Positions 23,135-32,871 of a stretch of 40,766 nucleotides of DNA are shown piece by piece. Below the pieces are notes generated by a model that worked only from the letters and a program-made list of their open reading frames with translations, was not told where the DNA came from and did no database searches. How positions within the stretch are numbered: position 1 is the stretch's first letter; each line of letters opens with the position of its first letter. The DNA lies in assembly GCA_963974475.1 (NCBI GenBank), contig CAXBCR010000029.1:1-40766 (forward strand), written 5' to 3'. The position numbers were made by a program, and so were the translations under genes. This DNA comes from CAJXZP01 sp963974475 (lineage in GTDB: Bacteria > Bacteroidota > Bacteroidia > Flavobacteriales_G > Salibacteraceae).

Positions 23135-24775
23135 ATGGAATTTAATTTGCCAAAAGGAAAGCCATCAATTATCAAGGTAATCGGAGTAGGTGGAGGCGGT
23201 AGTAATGCCGTTAACCATATGTTTTCGCAAGGAATAAAAGGCGTAGACTTTTTAATCTGTAATACCGACCAACAAGCATTAGACGTTAGCCCAGTAGGTG
23301 AAAAGTTGCAATTGGGTGGAACTTTGACCGAAGGTATGGGCGCAGGCTCAATTCCTGATGTAGGTAGGAATGCTGCAATTGAATCTGCCGATGATATTAC
23401 TAAAATATTCAATCCAGAAACCAAAATGGTTTTTATCACTGCAGGAATGGGTGGAGGTACCGGTACGGGTGCAGCTCCAATCATTGCACAAGCGGCTAAA
23501 GAATTGGGTATTTTAACTGTAGGAATCGTTACTTTACCATTTATTTTTGAAGGAAGAAAAAGAAAGCAACAAGCCGAAAAAGGGATTGAAGAATTACGTT
23601 CGGTTGTAGATACCTTATTGATTATTAATAACGATAAGCTACGCCAAATGTTTGGAAACCTTAAAATGAGTGAGGTTTTTGCACAAGCTGATGGTGTTTT
23701 AACAACTGCGGCTAAAGGAATTGCTGAAATCATTACACGAACTGGTCATATCAACGTTGATTTTCAAGATGTGTCTACCGTGATGAGTAATAGTGGCGTT
23801 GCCGTAATGGGAGCAGCTATTGCTGAAGGTGAAAACAGAGCGGTGAAAGCCGTTGAAAATGCTTTGTCATCTCCATTATTGAATGATAATGACATTAAAG
23901 GCGCACGTTTCATCTTGTTGAATATGGAATTTGGTAATGATGAAATTACCATGGATGAAATTGCTGATATAACCGATTACATTCAAGATGAAGCCGGATC
24001 TACTGCCGATATTATTTGGGGATACGGAAGAAATGAGGATATGGATGCCGGTTTATCCGTTACGCTTATAGCGACTGGGTTTGAATTATCAGGGACCCAG
24101 GGTGAGGATGTACTAACTACCAATACAGGTAAAAAAGTTCACTCATTAGAAGATGTTGAACCAAAGGTTTTAACCAATCCATTAACACCGAAACCAGCAC
24201 CAAATGCTACACCAATTGCGAAAGGACCAATTGTTTCGGAAATGGGCGTAAAATCGGAGGAAGCTCAAGGTAAAATTGAGTTTAAACTGGAAATGCCGGA
24301 AGAAGAAAAACCAGCACCACAAAAAGCACCATTAGAGCCTTTTATTAGACCGGTAAATCAACAACCAGAGGCACCAAAAATGGAAGAGCCAAAGCCATTT
24401 GTTCCAAAACCAATGGCTCAAGCACCAATTCCAGAAATGCCTATACCAGCGCCTGCCACACCAGAAGAACCAGTATTTAAATATGCTGCAAACGATGTGG
24501 AAGGAACTCCCTCTAACGATGAAGGCCAACAAGAACGTGTTAAAAATAGAATGGGACGTTTAAAAGAACTAAGCCGTAGACTAAGAACAGCTTCGGGTTT
24601 AAGCGAATTAGAAGACGTACCAGCCTACCAACGTAGAGCAGTAAGTTTGGAAGATGTGCCTCACTCATCAGAATCACAGGTATCTAGATATTCGTTAGAC
24701 GGTTCAGAAAACGAAGAAGGGAAAAAAACAGGAATAAGCAACAACAATTCATTTCTACATGACAATGTAGATTAA
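23135..24775 (+). CDS. ftsZ: Cell division GTPase FtsZ
   Basis: This 546-residue tubulin homologue forms the Z ring. The nucleotide-binding start is VIGVGGGGSNAVNHM, the tubulin signature MGGGTGTGAAPIIAQ (105-119), and the T7 loop region INVDFQDVSTVM. The globular core ends near residue 320. A proline- and glutamate-rich linker of about 160 residues follows (many PKP, PAP, EEP runs). The conserved tail includes MGRLKELSRRLRTASG, VPAYQRRAV and FLHDNVD. It is longer than E. coli FtsZ (383) because of the linker, which is usual in Bacteroidota. It is the last gene of the cluster and is followed by a strong terminator. Confidence 0.98.
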   Translation: MEFNLPKGKPSIIKVIGVGGGGSNAVNHMFSQGIKGVDFLICNTDQQALDVSPVGEKLQLGGTLTEGMGAGSIPDVGRNAAIESADDITKIFNPETKMVFITAGMGGGTGTGAAPIIAQAAKELGILTVGIVTLPFIFEGRKRKQQAEKGIEELRSVVDTLLIINNDKLRQMFGNLKMSEVFAQADGVLTTAAKGIAEIITRTGHINVDFQDVSTVMSNSGVAVMGAAIAEGENRAVKAVENALSSPLLNDNDIKGARFILLNMEFGNDEITMDEIADITDYIQDEAGSTADIIWGYGRNEDMDAGLSVTLIATGFELSGTQGEDVLTTNTGKKVHSLEDVEPKVLTNPLTPKPAPNATPIAKGPIVSEMGVKSEEAQGKIEFKLEMPEEEKPAPQKAPLEPFIRPVNQQPEAPKMEEPKPFVPKPMAQAPIPEMPIPAPATPEEPVFKYAANDVEGTPSNDEGQQERVKNRMGRLKELSRRLRTASGLSELEDVPAYQRRAVSLEDVPHSSESQVSRYSLDGSENEEGKKTGISNNNSFLHDNVD

Positions 24776-24794
24776 GCATACTATAAATTTAAGG

Positions 24795-24828
24795 AAGCCT
24801 TGACAGCGAGAGTTGTCAGGGCTTTTTT
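24795..24828 (+). terminator. Rho-independent terminator after ftsZ
   Basis: AAGCCTTGACA (24795-24805) pairs with TGTCAGGGCTT (24814-24824), with one G-T pair and an 8-base loop, followed by a T run. It starts 19 bases after the ftsZ stop and closes the dcw transcript. Confidence 0.9.
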
Positions 24829-24844
24829 ATGAAAAAAAATTAGA

Positions 24845-25123
24845 GCAAAGCCAACCTCCACTTTGCCAAAGTTTATTCAACTCAACCCGCAACTTTGCCA
24901 AAGTTCAGCAAAGAAAACATCCAATAAAATCAACCCCAGTAAAGCAGAGCAAACAAAGTAAAGCAAACAAAGCAAAGCCAACCTCCACTTTGCCAAAGTT
25001 CGCTGAGCCTAGAATTTGATTTTTCGATTTTTCTGGTTGAGAAGGAGGGTTGCATTGCAAAACTTTTGCAAAGTTGCTTTTTGCTTTGAATAGGCTTTGC
25101 CAAAGTTTAGTTGAGCCTAGAAT
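24845..25123. repeat. Cluster of short palindromic repeats in the ftsZ-downstream spacer
   Basis: The 431-base spacer (24776-25206) holds no credible gene. Four copies of CTTTGCCAAAGTT occur at 24861-24873, 24893-24905, 24988-25000 and 25095-25107; the core ACTTTGCCAAAGT is an inverted repeat around one base. A 29-base segment at 24845-24873 recurs exactly at 24972-25000. The last two palindromes are each followed by TGAGCCTAGAAT (25004-25015 and 25112-25123), so a composite unit is repeated. A loose AGCAAACAAAG-type reiteration fills 24945-24975. The origin is unknown, possibly a genome-wide intergenic repeat family. Confidence 0.8.
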
Positions 25124-25167
25124 CCATTCACCTCAAAACCCTCTCCAATATTTCTCCCTTTCAAACG

Positions 25168-25186
25168 TTTATCGCGGAGCGATAAA
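25168..25186. repeat. Hairpin upstream of the large outer-membrane protein gene
   Basis: TTTATCGC and GCGATAAA are perfect inverted arms around GGA. The hairpin ends 20 bases before the next start codon, too close for a terminator of the previous operon. It could affect translation or be part of an intergenic repeat. Confidence 0.45.
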
Positions 25187-25206
25187 AATTACTTTCGCTA
25201 CCGAGA

Positions 25207-28200
25207 ATGAGAAAATTACTTTTTGCCATAAGCATGCTTTTGTGGTCGCCAATTATTTTGGGGCAGGTGGAGAGTAATATCCGTACAAAAAGGATTGCTA
25301 CCCAAACGGATACGGTGGTTTTAGATTCTCTTTCCTTAGCGCCAAATTCGTTTCAACTTCCGGGTATTGATACCAATGATTATGAGGTGGATTATCCTAA
25401 AGGAATCCTAATTTGGTACACTAAACCTGCTGCCGACAGCGTAAATGTGAGTTACAGAACTTGGCCGGTAAATATTACGCAGTCGGTTTCGCATAAAAAT
25501 ACGGGTGTTTTTATGCCAGATGCTACCGGAAAAGTAAATCCATTTAAATACCATGGAGACAAACCTCAAAATGTGCAATTTAGTACCGGTAAGCTGGATA
25601 AATCGGGTAGTATTTCACGAGGTATGCTATTTGGGAATAACCAAAACTTAGGAATCAATTCTAATCTGAACCTTCAGTTGGCGGGTGAGTTGACGAACAA
25701 TATCAAGATAAAAGCGGTAATTTCCGATAATAATATTCCAGTTCAACCCGATGGAAACACTCAACTGCTACAAGATTTTGACCAAGTATATATTCAATTG
25801 TATAATGATAATTGGAAGTTGGTGGCGGGTGATTATAGGATTAGTAAACCTAAAAGTCACTTCATGGTTTTTGATAAACGATTGCGAGGTGGGAGTATTT
25901 CTACTCGATTCGGACTAAACGAAAAAACAGAGAATTATTTGAGCGTAAATGCCGCCCTGAGTCGCGGTAAGTTTTCTAGAAACATCATTAACGGAGTGGA
26001 GGGTAATCAAGGCCCATATCGCTTAAAAGGGAGCGAAAACGAGGCGTATATCATCATTCTATCAGGAACGGAAGTGGTGTATGTGGATGGAAAAAAACTC
26101 ACACGTGGGCAAGAAAACGATTATGTGATTGATTACAATAAAGCCGAGGTTACCTTCACGGCCAAGCAACCCATTACGAAAGATAAAAGGATAATTGTAG
26201 AGTTTCAATACAGTGCACAAGCCTATAGCCGGTCGCTAATTCAGGTCACGGATGAGATAAAAACGGAGAAACTGAAATTGAATTTCAATTTTTATTCCGA
26301 GCAAGATTCTAAAAATCAACCTTTGCTGCAAGATTTAACCAATGCGAACAAATTGCTTCTTGAAAATATTGGGGATGACATAAATAACGCCATTGTGCCT
26401 TCTGCTCGTACCGTTGATTTTTCGAACGACCGAGTGCTGTATAAATTAGTGCAAGATTCCATTACAGGCGATTCCATTTATGTGTATTCCACGCATCCTG
26501 ATTCGGCTAGGTATCAATTAACGTTTAGTAATATAGGGCTAGGAAATGGTGATTATATTGAAATTCCAAGTACCGCCAACGGGCGTGTTTTTGAATACGT
26601 TGCTCCTATTTTGGGAGTGAAGCAAGGTAGTTATTTGCCGGTGGTTTTATTAATTACCCCTAAGCGCAAGCAAATGTTTACGGTAGGTGGAGATTATACG
26701 GTTAACCAGCAAACCAAAGTGTTGTTTGAAGGTGTGGTAACCAATAATGATGTGAATACATTTTCGGGTATCGGTAATCAAAACAATACAGGTGGTGGTT
26801 TTTTAGTTGGAGTACAAAATCGTAAAAAAATAAGTAACGACACCATTGCGCCTTGGTTTATGCAGACCAAAGTGAGTTACGAAAACCGTACCGATAACTT
26901 CAAAGAGATTCAGCGGTATCGCTCGGTTGAGTTTGATAGGAATTGGAATATTCGCGACCAACAACTCACCGGAATGCAGCATGTTCCATCTGCCGAAATA
27001 GGGTTGACACGTAAAAACTTAGGCCAATTAAGTTACCAATTCAAGTCCTTTATAGCAGGCGATTCGTATCAAGGTTTTCGACATCAATTAATGAGTGATT
27101 TGGATAATAAGGAATTTACCGCCCAATTCACTGGTAGTTTATTGGCCTCAAAAGGTACTCTGGGCTCATCCGATTTTAACCGCCACAAAGCCTTGATACA
27201 GAAAAAATATGAACATATCAATATTGGATTTCGAGATGATTTTGAGCATAATCTTAAAAGAACTGCCGCTTCTGATACCTTGGCTACCACCAGCTATAGT
27301 TTTTTTGAATGGGAGGCCTTTATTACCAACGGGGATAGTGCAAAAAACAAGTATAAATTAGCATATATAAACCGGGTGAATGACAATGTGAAAAACAATG
27401 CGCTTTCTCGTTCTACCTTGGGTCAAAGCATTTTGGGTCAATTAAAATTAGTGTCCAATCCCAAAGCGCAGTTGCAACTAAGTTCGCAATACCGCGTATT
27501 AGATATCAAAGATTCAAGTATTTATAATGGGAAACCAGAGCAAACGCTAACCAATCGAATTGATTACAGTGTGCGAATGGTAAAAGGGGTGATTTCTTTG
27601 TCCTCGTTTTACGAAATTGGTTCGGGGCTAACCGAAGAGCAGGCCTATATATACGTGGAAGTGCCACCGGGAACAGGAGTGTACACTTGGGTGGATTACA
27701 ACGGCAACGGAGTGGCAGAGCAAAATGAATTTGAAATAGCCCAATTTCACGATCAAGCCAATTACGTCCGCGTATTGACCCAAACCAATAATTTTCAAAA
27801 AATTTACCGTACCCAATTCAATCAATCCGTGTTTTTGCGCCCTTCAATGGTATGGAAAAATAAGCAAGGGGTGAGGAAATTGGCTAGTAAGTTCTCTAAT
27901 CAATTTGCATATCGAATAGACCGTAAAACAGATGACAACACATTGGAAACATGGATAGACCCCTTTGCGGCAAATGTGGCCGATAGTAGCATTAGAGCAT
28001 TAAACTCATCGTTTAGAAATACCGTTTATTTGAATCGTTCCAACCGGTTGTGGTCTATGGATTACACGTATCAGGAAGTAAGCACAAAGATTTTGCAAAC
28101 GAATGGACTGTTGGGTACCGATGATTATTTTCATCAAATAAATTTTAGATACAATATGAGTAAGGTATACCAAATTAACTTGGAAGGAAAATTGGGCCAA

Positions 28201-28647
28201 AAAAGGTCGGGTGCGGAATTCTATTCTAACCGAAACTACCAAATGGCCTATTCTGGGTTTAAACCTACCATTACATATCAGCAAGGTTCAGGAGTGAAAA
28301 TCAAGTTGTTTTTTGAGCAAACGGATAAGCGTAACCAAAAGGAATTGGGTGGTGAAACAAACTTGAGTAAAAAATTCGGCTCCGAAATAAACATTCGTAA
28401 AGTAGGGAAGGGCAGCATGATACTATCGGCTAGTTATTTGATAAACACGTATGAAGGCGATGTGAACTCCCCTATTTCGTATCAAATGCTGGAAGGTTTG
28501 CAACCCGGAAAAAATGGACTATGGGAAGCCAATTACCAACGAACCATCGCCAAGTACCTCCAACTCAATCTGCGTTACAACGGTAGGGTAAGTGAGGGAA
28601 ATCCCGTTATTCATACCGGAAGTGTGCAAGTGAGAGCTTTCTTTTAA
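25207..28647 (+). CDS. Large predicted outer-membrane beta-barrel protein of unknown function
   Basis: I do not recognise the family with certainty. The 1146-residue product has a signal peptide (MRKLLFAISMLLWSPIILGQ), then a soluble N-terminal part with beta-rich segments (NDYEVDYPKGILIWYT and following), a region KVNPFKYHGDKPQNVQF and a repeated theme of amphipathic strands (GELTNNIKIKAVISDNNIPV, LVAGDYRISKPKSHF). The second half is largely alternating aromatic/polar strands typical of barrels, ending VQVRAFF with a terminal phenylalanine as in a BAM recognition signal. It has no TonB box or plug recognised by eye. It is a monocistronic-looking gene after the repeat-rich spacer. Its membrane location is an inference. 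Confidence 0.8.
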   Translation: MRKLLFAISMLLWSPIILGQVESNIRTKRIATQTDTVVLDSLSLAPNSFQLPGIDTNDYEVDYPKGILIWYTKPAADSVNVSYRTWPVNITQSVSHKNTGVFMPDATGKVNPFKYHGDKPQNVQFSTGKLDKSGSISRGMLFGNNQNLGINSNLNLQLAGELTNNIKIKAVISDNNIPVQPDGNTQLLQDFDQVYIQLYNDNWKLVAGDYRISKPKSHFMVFDKRLRGGSISTRFGLNEKTENYLSVNAALSRGKFSRNIINGVEGNQGPYRLKGSENEAYIIILSGTEVVYVDGKKLTRGQENDYVIDYNKAEVTFTAKQPITKDKRIIVEFQYSAQAYSRSLIQVTDEIKTEKLKLNFNFYSEQDSKNQPLLQDLTNANKLLLENIGDDINNAIVPSARTVDFSNDRVLYKLVQDSITGDSIYVYSTHPDSARYQLTFSNIGLGNGDYIEIPSTANGRVFEYVAPILGVKQGSYLPVVLLITPKRKQMFTVGGDYTVNQQTKVLFEGVVTNNDVNTFSGIGNQNNTGGGFLVGVQNRKKISNDTIAPWFMQTKVSYENRTDNFKEIQRYRSVEFDRNWNIRDQQLTGMQHVPSAEIGLTRKNLGQLSYQFKSFIAGDSYQGFRHQLMSDLDNKEFTAQFTGSLLASKGTLGSSDFNRHKALIQKKYEHINIGFRDDFEHNLKRTAASDTLATTSYSFFEWEAFITNGDSAKNKYKLAYINRVNDNVKNNALSRSTLGQSILGQLKLVSNPKAQLQLSSQYRVLDIKDSSIYNGKPEQTLTNRIDYSVRMVKGVISLSSFYEIGSGLTEEQAYIYVEVPPGTGVYTWVDYNGNGVAEQNEFEIAQFHDQANYVRVLTQTNNFQKIYRTQFNQSVFLRPSMVWKNKQGVRKLASKFSNQFAYRIDRKTDDNTLETWIDPFAANVADSSIRALNSSFRNTVYLNRSNRLWSMDYTYQEVSTKILQTNGLLGTDDYFHQINFRYNMSKVYQINLEGKLGQKRSGAEFYSNRNYQMAYSGFKPTITYQQGSGVKIKLFFEQTDKRNQKELGGETNLSKKFGSEINIRKVGKGSMILSASYLINTYEGDVNSPISYQMLEGLQPGKNGLWEANYQRTIAKYLQLNLRYNGRVSEGNPVIHTGSVQVRAFF

Positions 28648-28789
28648 GGGGCCGTGATCCAAACCTTGCAGTCTCTTCAAGAGAATCGCCAAATTAAAAA
28701 TCCTACCATTCATTTTTTAGAAAAAGAACACCGTAATTGGGTTAATCCGTACCACCTTTTTAATTTTTTTACGTCCTAATAGAATAGGT

Positions 28790-28797
28790 TATATTTG
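28790..28797 (+). promoter_or_regulatory. -7 promoter element of the T9SS type B gene
   Basis: TATATTTG is a full match to TAnnTTTG, 16 bases before the start codon at 28814. The -33 zone is T-rich (28759-28770) without a clear TTTG. The rest of the 166-base spacer shows only a small palindrome, TCTCTTCAAGAGA, at 28672-28684. Confidence 0.5.
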
Positions 28798-28813
28798 GAT
28801 AAAATATCAAAAA

Positions 28814-31342
28814 ATGAGAAGACTAGTACTATTGCTTTCATTCACCCTTTTTTCTGCGCTAGGTTATAGTCAGTGTACTACTAATTTTCTGGATTTAGGG
28901 CCCGATACAACAGTATGTTTAGGCGAGTATCATTTGTTTAGTGCGCCTTATGGTCTTGTTAGTTATAGTTGGAGTACCGGTGGAGTTACCCGATATCTCA
29001 GTACTAATGTGCCGGGCACATATACTTGCACGGTTGGAATTGCAGATACAGCCAACTTGGTTACTAACGGTGATTTCTCATCAGGAAACACTGGCTTTAC
29101 AAGTTCGTATGTTTATGGTACAGGTGGCTCGTGGGGGTTACTTTCCAATCCGGGTCAATATGCTGTTAGTACCAATGCCAATTTAACCCATAATAATTTT
29201 CCTTCATGTACGGATCACACTTCTGGAACAGGCAATTACATGATTATGAATGGTTCATCGGTAGCAAATACCAATGTGTGGTGTCAAACAATTACCGTTT
29301 TACCTAATACCAGTTATATTTTTTCGGGGTGGTTTACCTCTGTGGATCCCGCCAGTCCTGCGCAACTTAATTTTACCGTTGGTGGTGTGGCTGTGGGTTC
29401 GGTGTTTAATTTGAGCGCTTCCACTTGTAGTTGGACAAAATATTCTCGGTCTTGGACTTCGGGTGCTACCCAAACTTCGGCTACTATTTGTATACGTAGT
29501 CAAAGTATCGCCAGTGGTGGAAATGATTTTGCCGTAGACGACATTATGTTTACAAAGATGTGTACTTCCACCGATACAGTAGTTTTAAGTGCGGATACGA
29601 TGCCTATCGCAAATTTGGGGTCGGATACCGTGATTTGTGGCGGTAATTCGTATGTGCTTGATGCTACCGATAATCCTTTATTTGATTACCAATGGAGTAA
29701 TGGAACTGCGGTTGCTACCTCCACTATAACGAGTACGGATAGTAATTTAATGGTAACGGTAACCAATGGACATTGTGAAGCTATCGACACCGTAATTGTA
29801 ACGGTTTCCTCACAACCTATTATTGATTTAGGCGCAGATACTACGCTTTGTCCGGGTAATAATTTTGACTTAGCGGTTTCTTGGCCCGGTGCCGCTTATT
29901 TATGGAGTGATAATTCGGTAGGAAATACCTTAAACGTGTCTTCTGCAGGGCAGTATTGGGTACGCGTAACAGATAACTGTGGAGTGACTTACGACACCAT
30001 AAATGTGTCTTATGTCGTCTATCCGCTGGTCGATTTAGGAAACGATACCACTATTTGTGATGGAGAAACAATATCGCTAAATGCGGGATACCCAAATGCT
30101 ACTTATGGTTGGAATACGGGAAGTACCGATTCGGTAATAAATGTAACCCAAACAGGGCCTTATTCTGTGTTGGTTCAAGTAGGAAATTGTGTGGATAGAG
30201 ATACGGTTCAAGTTACGGTCGACCCATTCCCAACGGTTAATTTAGGGCAGGATACTACTTTATGTACGGGGCAATCATTGTTGTTGGATGTAACCAATTC
30301 TGGAGCTACTTATCTTTGGAATGATGGTGCCGCAACGGCTACCAAATCGGTAACTACAGCAGGCACGTTTTGGGCGAATGTGAGTATTGGAAATTGCGCG
30401 AGTTCAGACACCGTGGTGGTGGATTACATGGATTATCCGGTAGTTGATTTAGGAAACGATACCATTGTGTGTCAAGGTGATGTAGTGGTATATGACGTGA
30501 GCCAACCGAATGTGTCCTATCTATGGAACAACAATTCAACAGGGTCTTCTCTTTCGGTAACCCAAAGAACGAAAGTATGGGTGGAAATCAGTAACTTTTG
30601 TGGGGTGGTAAGCGATACCGTAAATGTGTTTTTTAATGCCTACCCTACGGTAGATTTAGGGGGCGACACCGCAATATGTGAAGGAGAGTCGTTTTCTAAA
30701 GATGTAACTAATCCGGGTGCCGTTTATGTTTGGAATGACGGGAGCTCAGCTGCTACACGCATTTTTAGTAGTGCGGGAGTGTATGCGGTTACAGTTACGT
30801 CTAAACAATGTGCGTCTGTGGATACGCTTAATCTTCAGGTACATGCCGTACCGGTGGTTTATTTGGGCGAAGACACGGTTATATGTAACAAAGCAAAAAT
30901 GAAATTGACTATTCCGAATACTTACGATTCAGTTCTTTGGTCGGATGGAACCACCGAAAACCAGATTGTAATTGAAGAAGCAGACGTGTATTGGGTGGAA
31001 GTAACTAATGCCATCTGTAAAAGTTCGGATTCTATTTTAGTAGCTAAAGAAAACTGTGAAGTGTATGTAGAAATGCCGAATATTTTTACACCAAATGGCG
31101 ATGGGGTAAACGACTTGTTTTTGCCGGTATATTCGTTGGGAATTGCTGAAATTCAAACCAAAATTTTTGACCGTTGGGGAAAGCTAGTTTTTGAAACCAC
31201 TACGGTAGATATTAAATGGGATGGAAACAATACCAAAGGAGTCCAAGTGCCAGATGGCGTGTACTATTGGATAGTTAATATCGTAGGATTTGATACCAAA
31301 AACTATGAGCAAAAAGGAAATGTAACCTTGTTGCGTCAATAG
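28814..31342 (+). CDS. Large repetitive surface protein with T9SS type B (gliding-associated) C-terminal domain
   Basis: This 842-residue protein has a signal peptide (MRRLVLLLSFTLFSALGYSQ). One Ig/PKD-like unit comes first (LDLGPDTTVCLGEY), then a ~160-residue carbohydrate-binding-like insert starting TNGDFSSGNTGFTSSY. Seven more units of ~80 residues follow, each opening with a variant of DLGNDTTIC and carrying Y-x-W-N/S-D/T-G and GxYxVxV strands: eight units in all. The last ~90 residues are the type B sorting domain, with MPNIFTPNGDGVNDLF, IFDRWGKLVFETT, WDGNNTKGVQVPDGVYYW and a KGNVTLLRQ end. It should be exported by the type IX system and act as an adhesin or matrix protein. It is convergent with the glutaminase gene. 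Confidence 0.92.
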   Translation: MRRLVLLLSFTLFSALGYSQCTTNFLDLGPDTTVCLGEYHLFSAPYGLVSYSWSTGGVTRYLSTNVPGTYTCTVGIADTANLVTNGDFSSGNTGFTSSYVYGTGGSWGLLSNPGQYAVSTNANLTHNNFPSCTDHTSGTGNYMIMNGSSVANTNVWCQTITVLPNTSYIFSGWFTSVDPASPAQLNFTVGGVAVGSVFNLSASTCSWTKYSRSWTSGATQTSATICIRSQSIASGGNDFAVDDIMFTKMCTSTDTVVLSADTMPIANLGSDTVICGGNSYVLDATDNPLFDYQWSNGTAVATSTITSTDSNLMVTVTNGHCEAIDTVIVTVSSQPIIDLGADTTLCPGNNFDLAVSWPGAAYLWSDNSVGNTLNVSSAGQYWVRVTDNCGVTYDTINVSYVVYPLVDLGNDTTICDGETISLNAGYPNATYGWNTGSTDSVINVTQTGPYSVLVQVGNCVDRDTVQVTVDPFPTVNLGQDTTLCTGQSLLLDVTNSGATYLWNDGAATATKSVTTAGTFWANVSIGNCASSDTVVVDYMDYPVVDLGNDTIVCQGDVVVYDVSQPNVSYLWNNNSTGSSLSVTQRTKVWVEISNFCGVVSDTVNVFFNAYPTVDLGGDTAICEGESFSKDVTNPGAVYVWNDGSSAATRIFSSAGVYAVTVTSKQCASVDTLNLQVHAVPVVYLGEDTVICNKAKMKLTIPNTYDSVLWSDGTTENQIVIEEADVYWVEVTNAICKSSDSILVAKENCEVYVEMPNIFTPNGDGVNDLFLPVYSLGIAEIQTKIFDRWGKLVFETTTVDIKWDGNNTKGVQVPDGVYYWIVNIVGFDTKNYEQKGNVTLLRQ

Positions 31343-31393
31343 CCATTACTCCGGAATGGGTAATTAAGTTAGCGGTTGTATTTTTAACGTAAC

Positions 31394-32308
31394 CTAAAAA
31401 ATGGAAGTATCCGTTTCGGTGGTAAACCGTTCTAAAAATTGCATTCCGATATACGAATTTCCCTTTTTATTTAATTTCGGACTCCAAAGCGCTATGCTGT
31501 ATTGATTGGGTAGAATAGCTATAATTCCACCTCCTACACCACTTTTTCCGGGCAACCCCACACGAAAGGCGAATTCTCCCGCCTCGTCATAAAAGCCACA
31601 CAATTGCATGATAGCTAGAATCCGTTTCGATTGGCTTGCGGTAATGATTTGTTCTTGGGTACATGGATTTTTGCCATGAGCGGCAAGAAAAATAAAGGCA
31701 CGCGACAATTCCTTACACGTCATTTCAATGGCGCATAAGTGGATGTATACATCCATAACCTCATCTATTGCATTATGAATATTCCCAAACGATTTCATGA
31801 GGTTGACCAAGGCGCTGTTGGTATAACTTGTTTCTTTTTCCGATGCAACAATTACCGAATTATAAGTGATTGCGGGGTTACCGGAGGCGCTATGAATAAA
31901 ATCTAAAAGTGCCTGTTTAGGATTTTCGAATATACTGATAAGAATATCACAAATCACGATGGCACCCGCGTTAATAAGTGGATTCCGAGGAATTCCCTCA
32001 TTGGTTTCCAATTGCACGATAGAGCTAAAAGAAGCGCCCGATGGCTCCACGCCTACACGTGTCCAAATGCTTTCACCCAATTCGCGATAGGCTAGGGCTA
32101 GACCAAATACTTTCGCAACCGATTGAATAGAAAATTTCTCACACGAATGGCCATAATAATAGTGTGTATCGCCCAACGTAGTGAGGTGTACTCCGAATTT
32201 ATTGGGGTCAACTTTTCCTAACTCCGGAATGTAGGTAGCTACCTTACCCGGATTTTCTGCACTTAAAAGCTCTTCGGCAATTTGCGTAATTCGTTCTTGA
32301 AATTTCAT
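31394..32308 (-). CDS. glsA: Glutaminase (serine-dependent beta-lactamase-like family)
   Basis: This 304-residue protein hydrolyses glutamine to glutamate and ammonia. The Ser-x-x-Lys active site is S63-V-A-K66 in FSIQSVAKVFGLA. Other family signatures are RVGVEPSGASFSSIVQLE, RNPLINAGAIVICD, YTNSALVNLMKSFGNI and LPGKSGVGGGIIAILP. The length matches bacterial GlsA/GlsB. It is the last gene of a minus-strand run, 2 bases after the thioesterase, so it is translated with it. The metabolic link between the two is not obvious. Confidence 0.96.
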   Translation of the reverse strand: MKFQERITQIAEELLSAENPGKVATYIPELGKVDPNKFGVHLTTLGDTHYYYGHSCEKFSIQSVAKVFGLALAYRELGESIWTRVGVEPSGASFSSIVQLETNEGIPRNPLINAGAIVICDILISIFENPKQALLDFIHSASGNPAITYNSVIVASEKETSYTNSALVNLMKSFGNIHNAIDEVMDVYIHLCAIEMTCKELSRAFIFLAAHGKNPCTQEQIITASQSKRILAIMQLCGFYDEAGEFAFRVGLPGKSGVGGGIIAILPNQYSIALWSPKLNKKGNSYIGMQFLERFTTETDTSIF

Positions 32309-32310
32309 GG

Positions 32311-32871
32311 TTAATCTTCTTCTTCGTTTAAATTTATTTCACAACGTTCATCCCGAATCAATTCAATTAATGCTTCCTTGGAGATATCTAATTTGTTTTG
32401 CGCCATTTTTTCGTTTCGGTAGTTCTTTAATTCTTTTCGAAAAAGTGCCTCTCCAAAACGGACCACATCCGTAAAAGTTTCTAGCATTAAAGGCGGAACC
32501 TGAGCCGGTTTGCCATCATCTCCTTTAGCCACCATGGTAAAATAACACGTGTTGGTGTGTTTCATGGTTTGTGTTTTTACATTCTCGGTGGTTACTTTTA
32601 TGCCTACCACAATAGAAGTTCTTCCTACATAATTTACACGTGCCATCATGCACACTAATTCGCCCACTTCCACAGGTTCTATAAAATCTACTCCATCTAC
32701 CGAAACCGTTACGCAGTAATTTCCTGCATGCTTGGTGCTGCATGCGTAAGCTACCTTATCCATTAATCCTAGTAGAATGCCACCATGTATTTTGCCTCCA
32801 AAATTGGCATAAGCAGGTATCATTAATTCAGTAATGGTGGTGTCACTTTGTTTGGGTGTTCTTGCTGTCAT
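32311..32871 (-). CDS. Acyl-CoA thioesterase (hotdog fold, ACOT/YciA-like)
   Basis: This 186-residue protein has a hotdog domain in the first ~125 residues. ANFGGKIHGGILLGLMDKVA carries the conserved Asn, glycine pair and Asp (N23, G30-G31, D38), followed by CVTVSVDGVDFIEPVEVGEL and NYVGRTSIVVGIKV. It should hydrolyse acyl-CoA to free acid and CoA in the cytoplasm. A charged C-terminal extension (ISKEALIELIRDERCEI, ending NEEED) is present. Its ATG overlaps the stop of the upstream ATPase gene by 4 bases, and glutaminase follows after 2 bases. Confidence 0.92.
   Translation of the reverse strand: MTARTPKQSDTTITELMIPAYANFGGKIHGGILLGLMDKVAYACSTKHAGNYCVTVSVDGVDFIEPVEVGELVCMMARVNYVGRTSIVVGIKVTTENVKTQTMKHTNTCYFTMVAKGDDGKPAQVPPLMLETFTDVVRFGEALFRKELKNYRNEKMAQNKLDISKEALIELIRDERCEINLNEEED

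Noticed and set aside
23095..23733. 212-aa minus-strand ORF over ftsZ
   Set aside because: Antisense shadow of a highly conserved gene, with Ile/Pro/Ser-rich composition typical of such shadows.
24813..25277. Two small plus-strand ORFs after ftsZ (68 and 75 aa)
   Set aside because: They lie in the palindromic repeat nest, have low-complexity Ser/Lys/Pro-rich products, and one begins inside the terminator region.
28672..28684. TCTCTTCAAGAGA palindrome as an operator
   Set aside because: Single short palindrome right after a gene end, with no second copy or promoter beside it.
31343..31393. Terminator between the T9SS type B gene and glutaminase
   Set aside because: Only a short CCATT/AATGG stem without a clear T tract directly after it; too weak to call.
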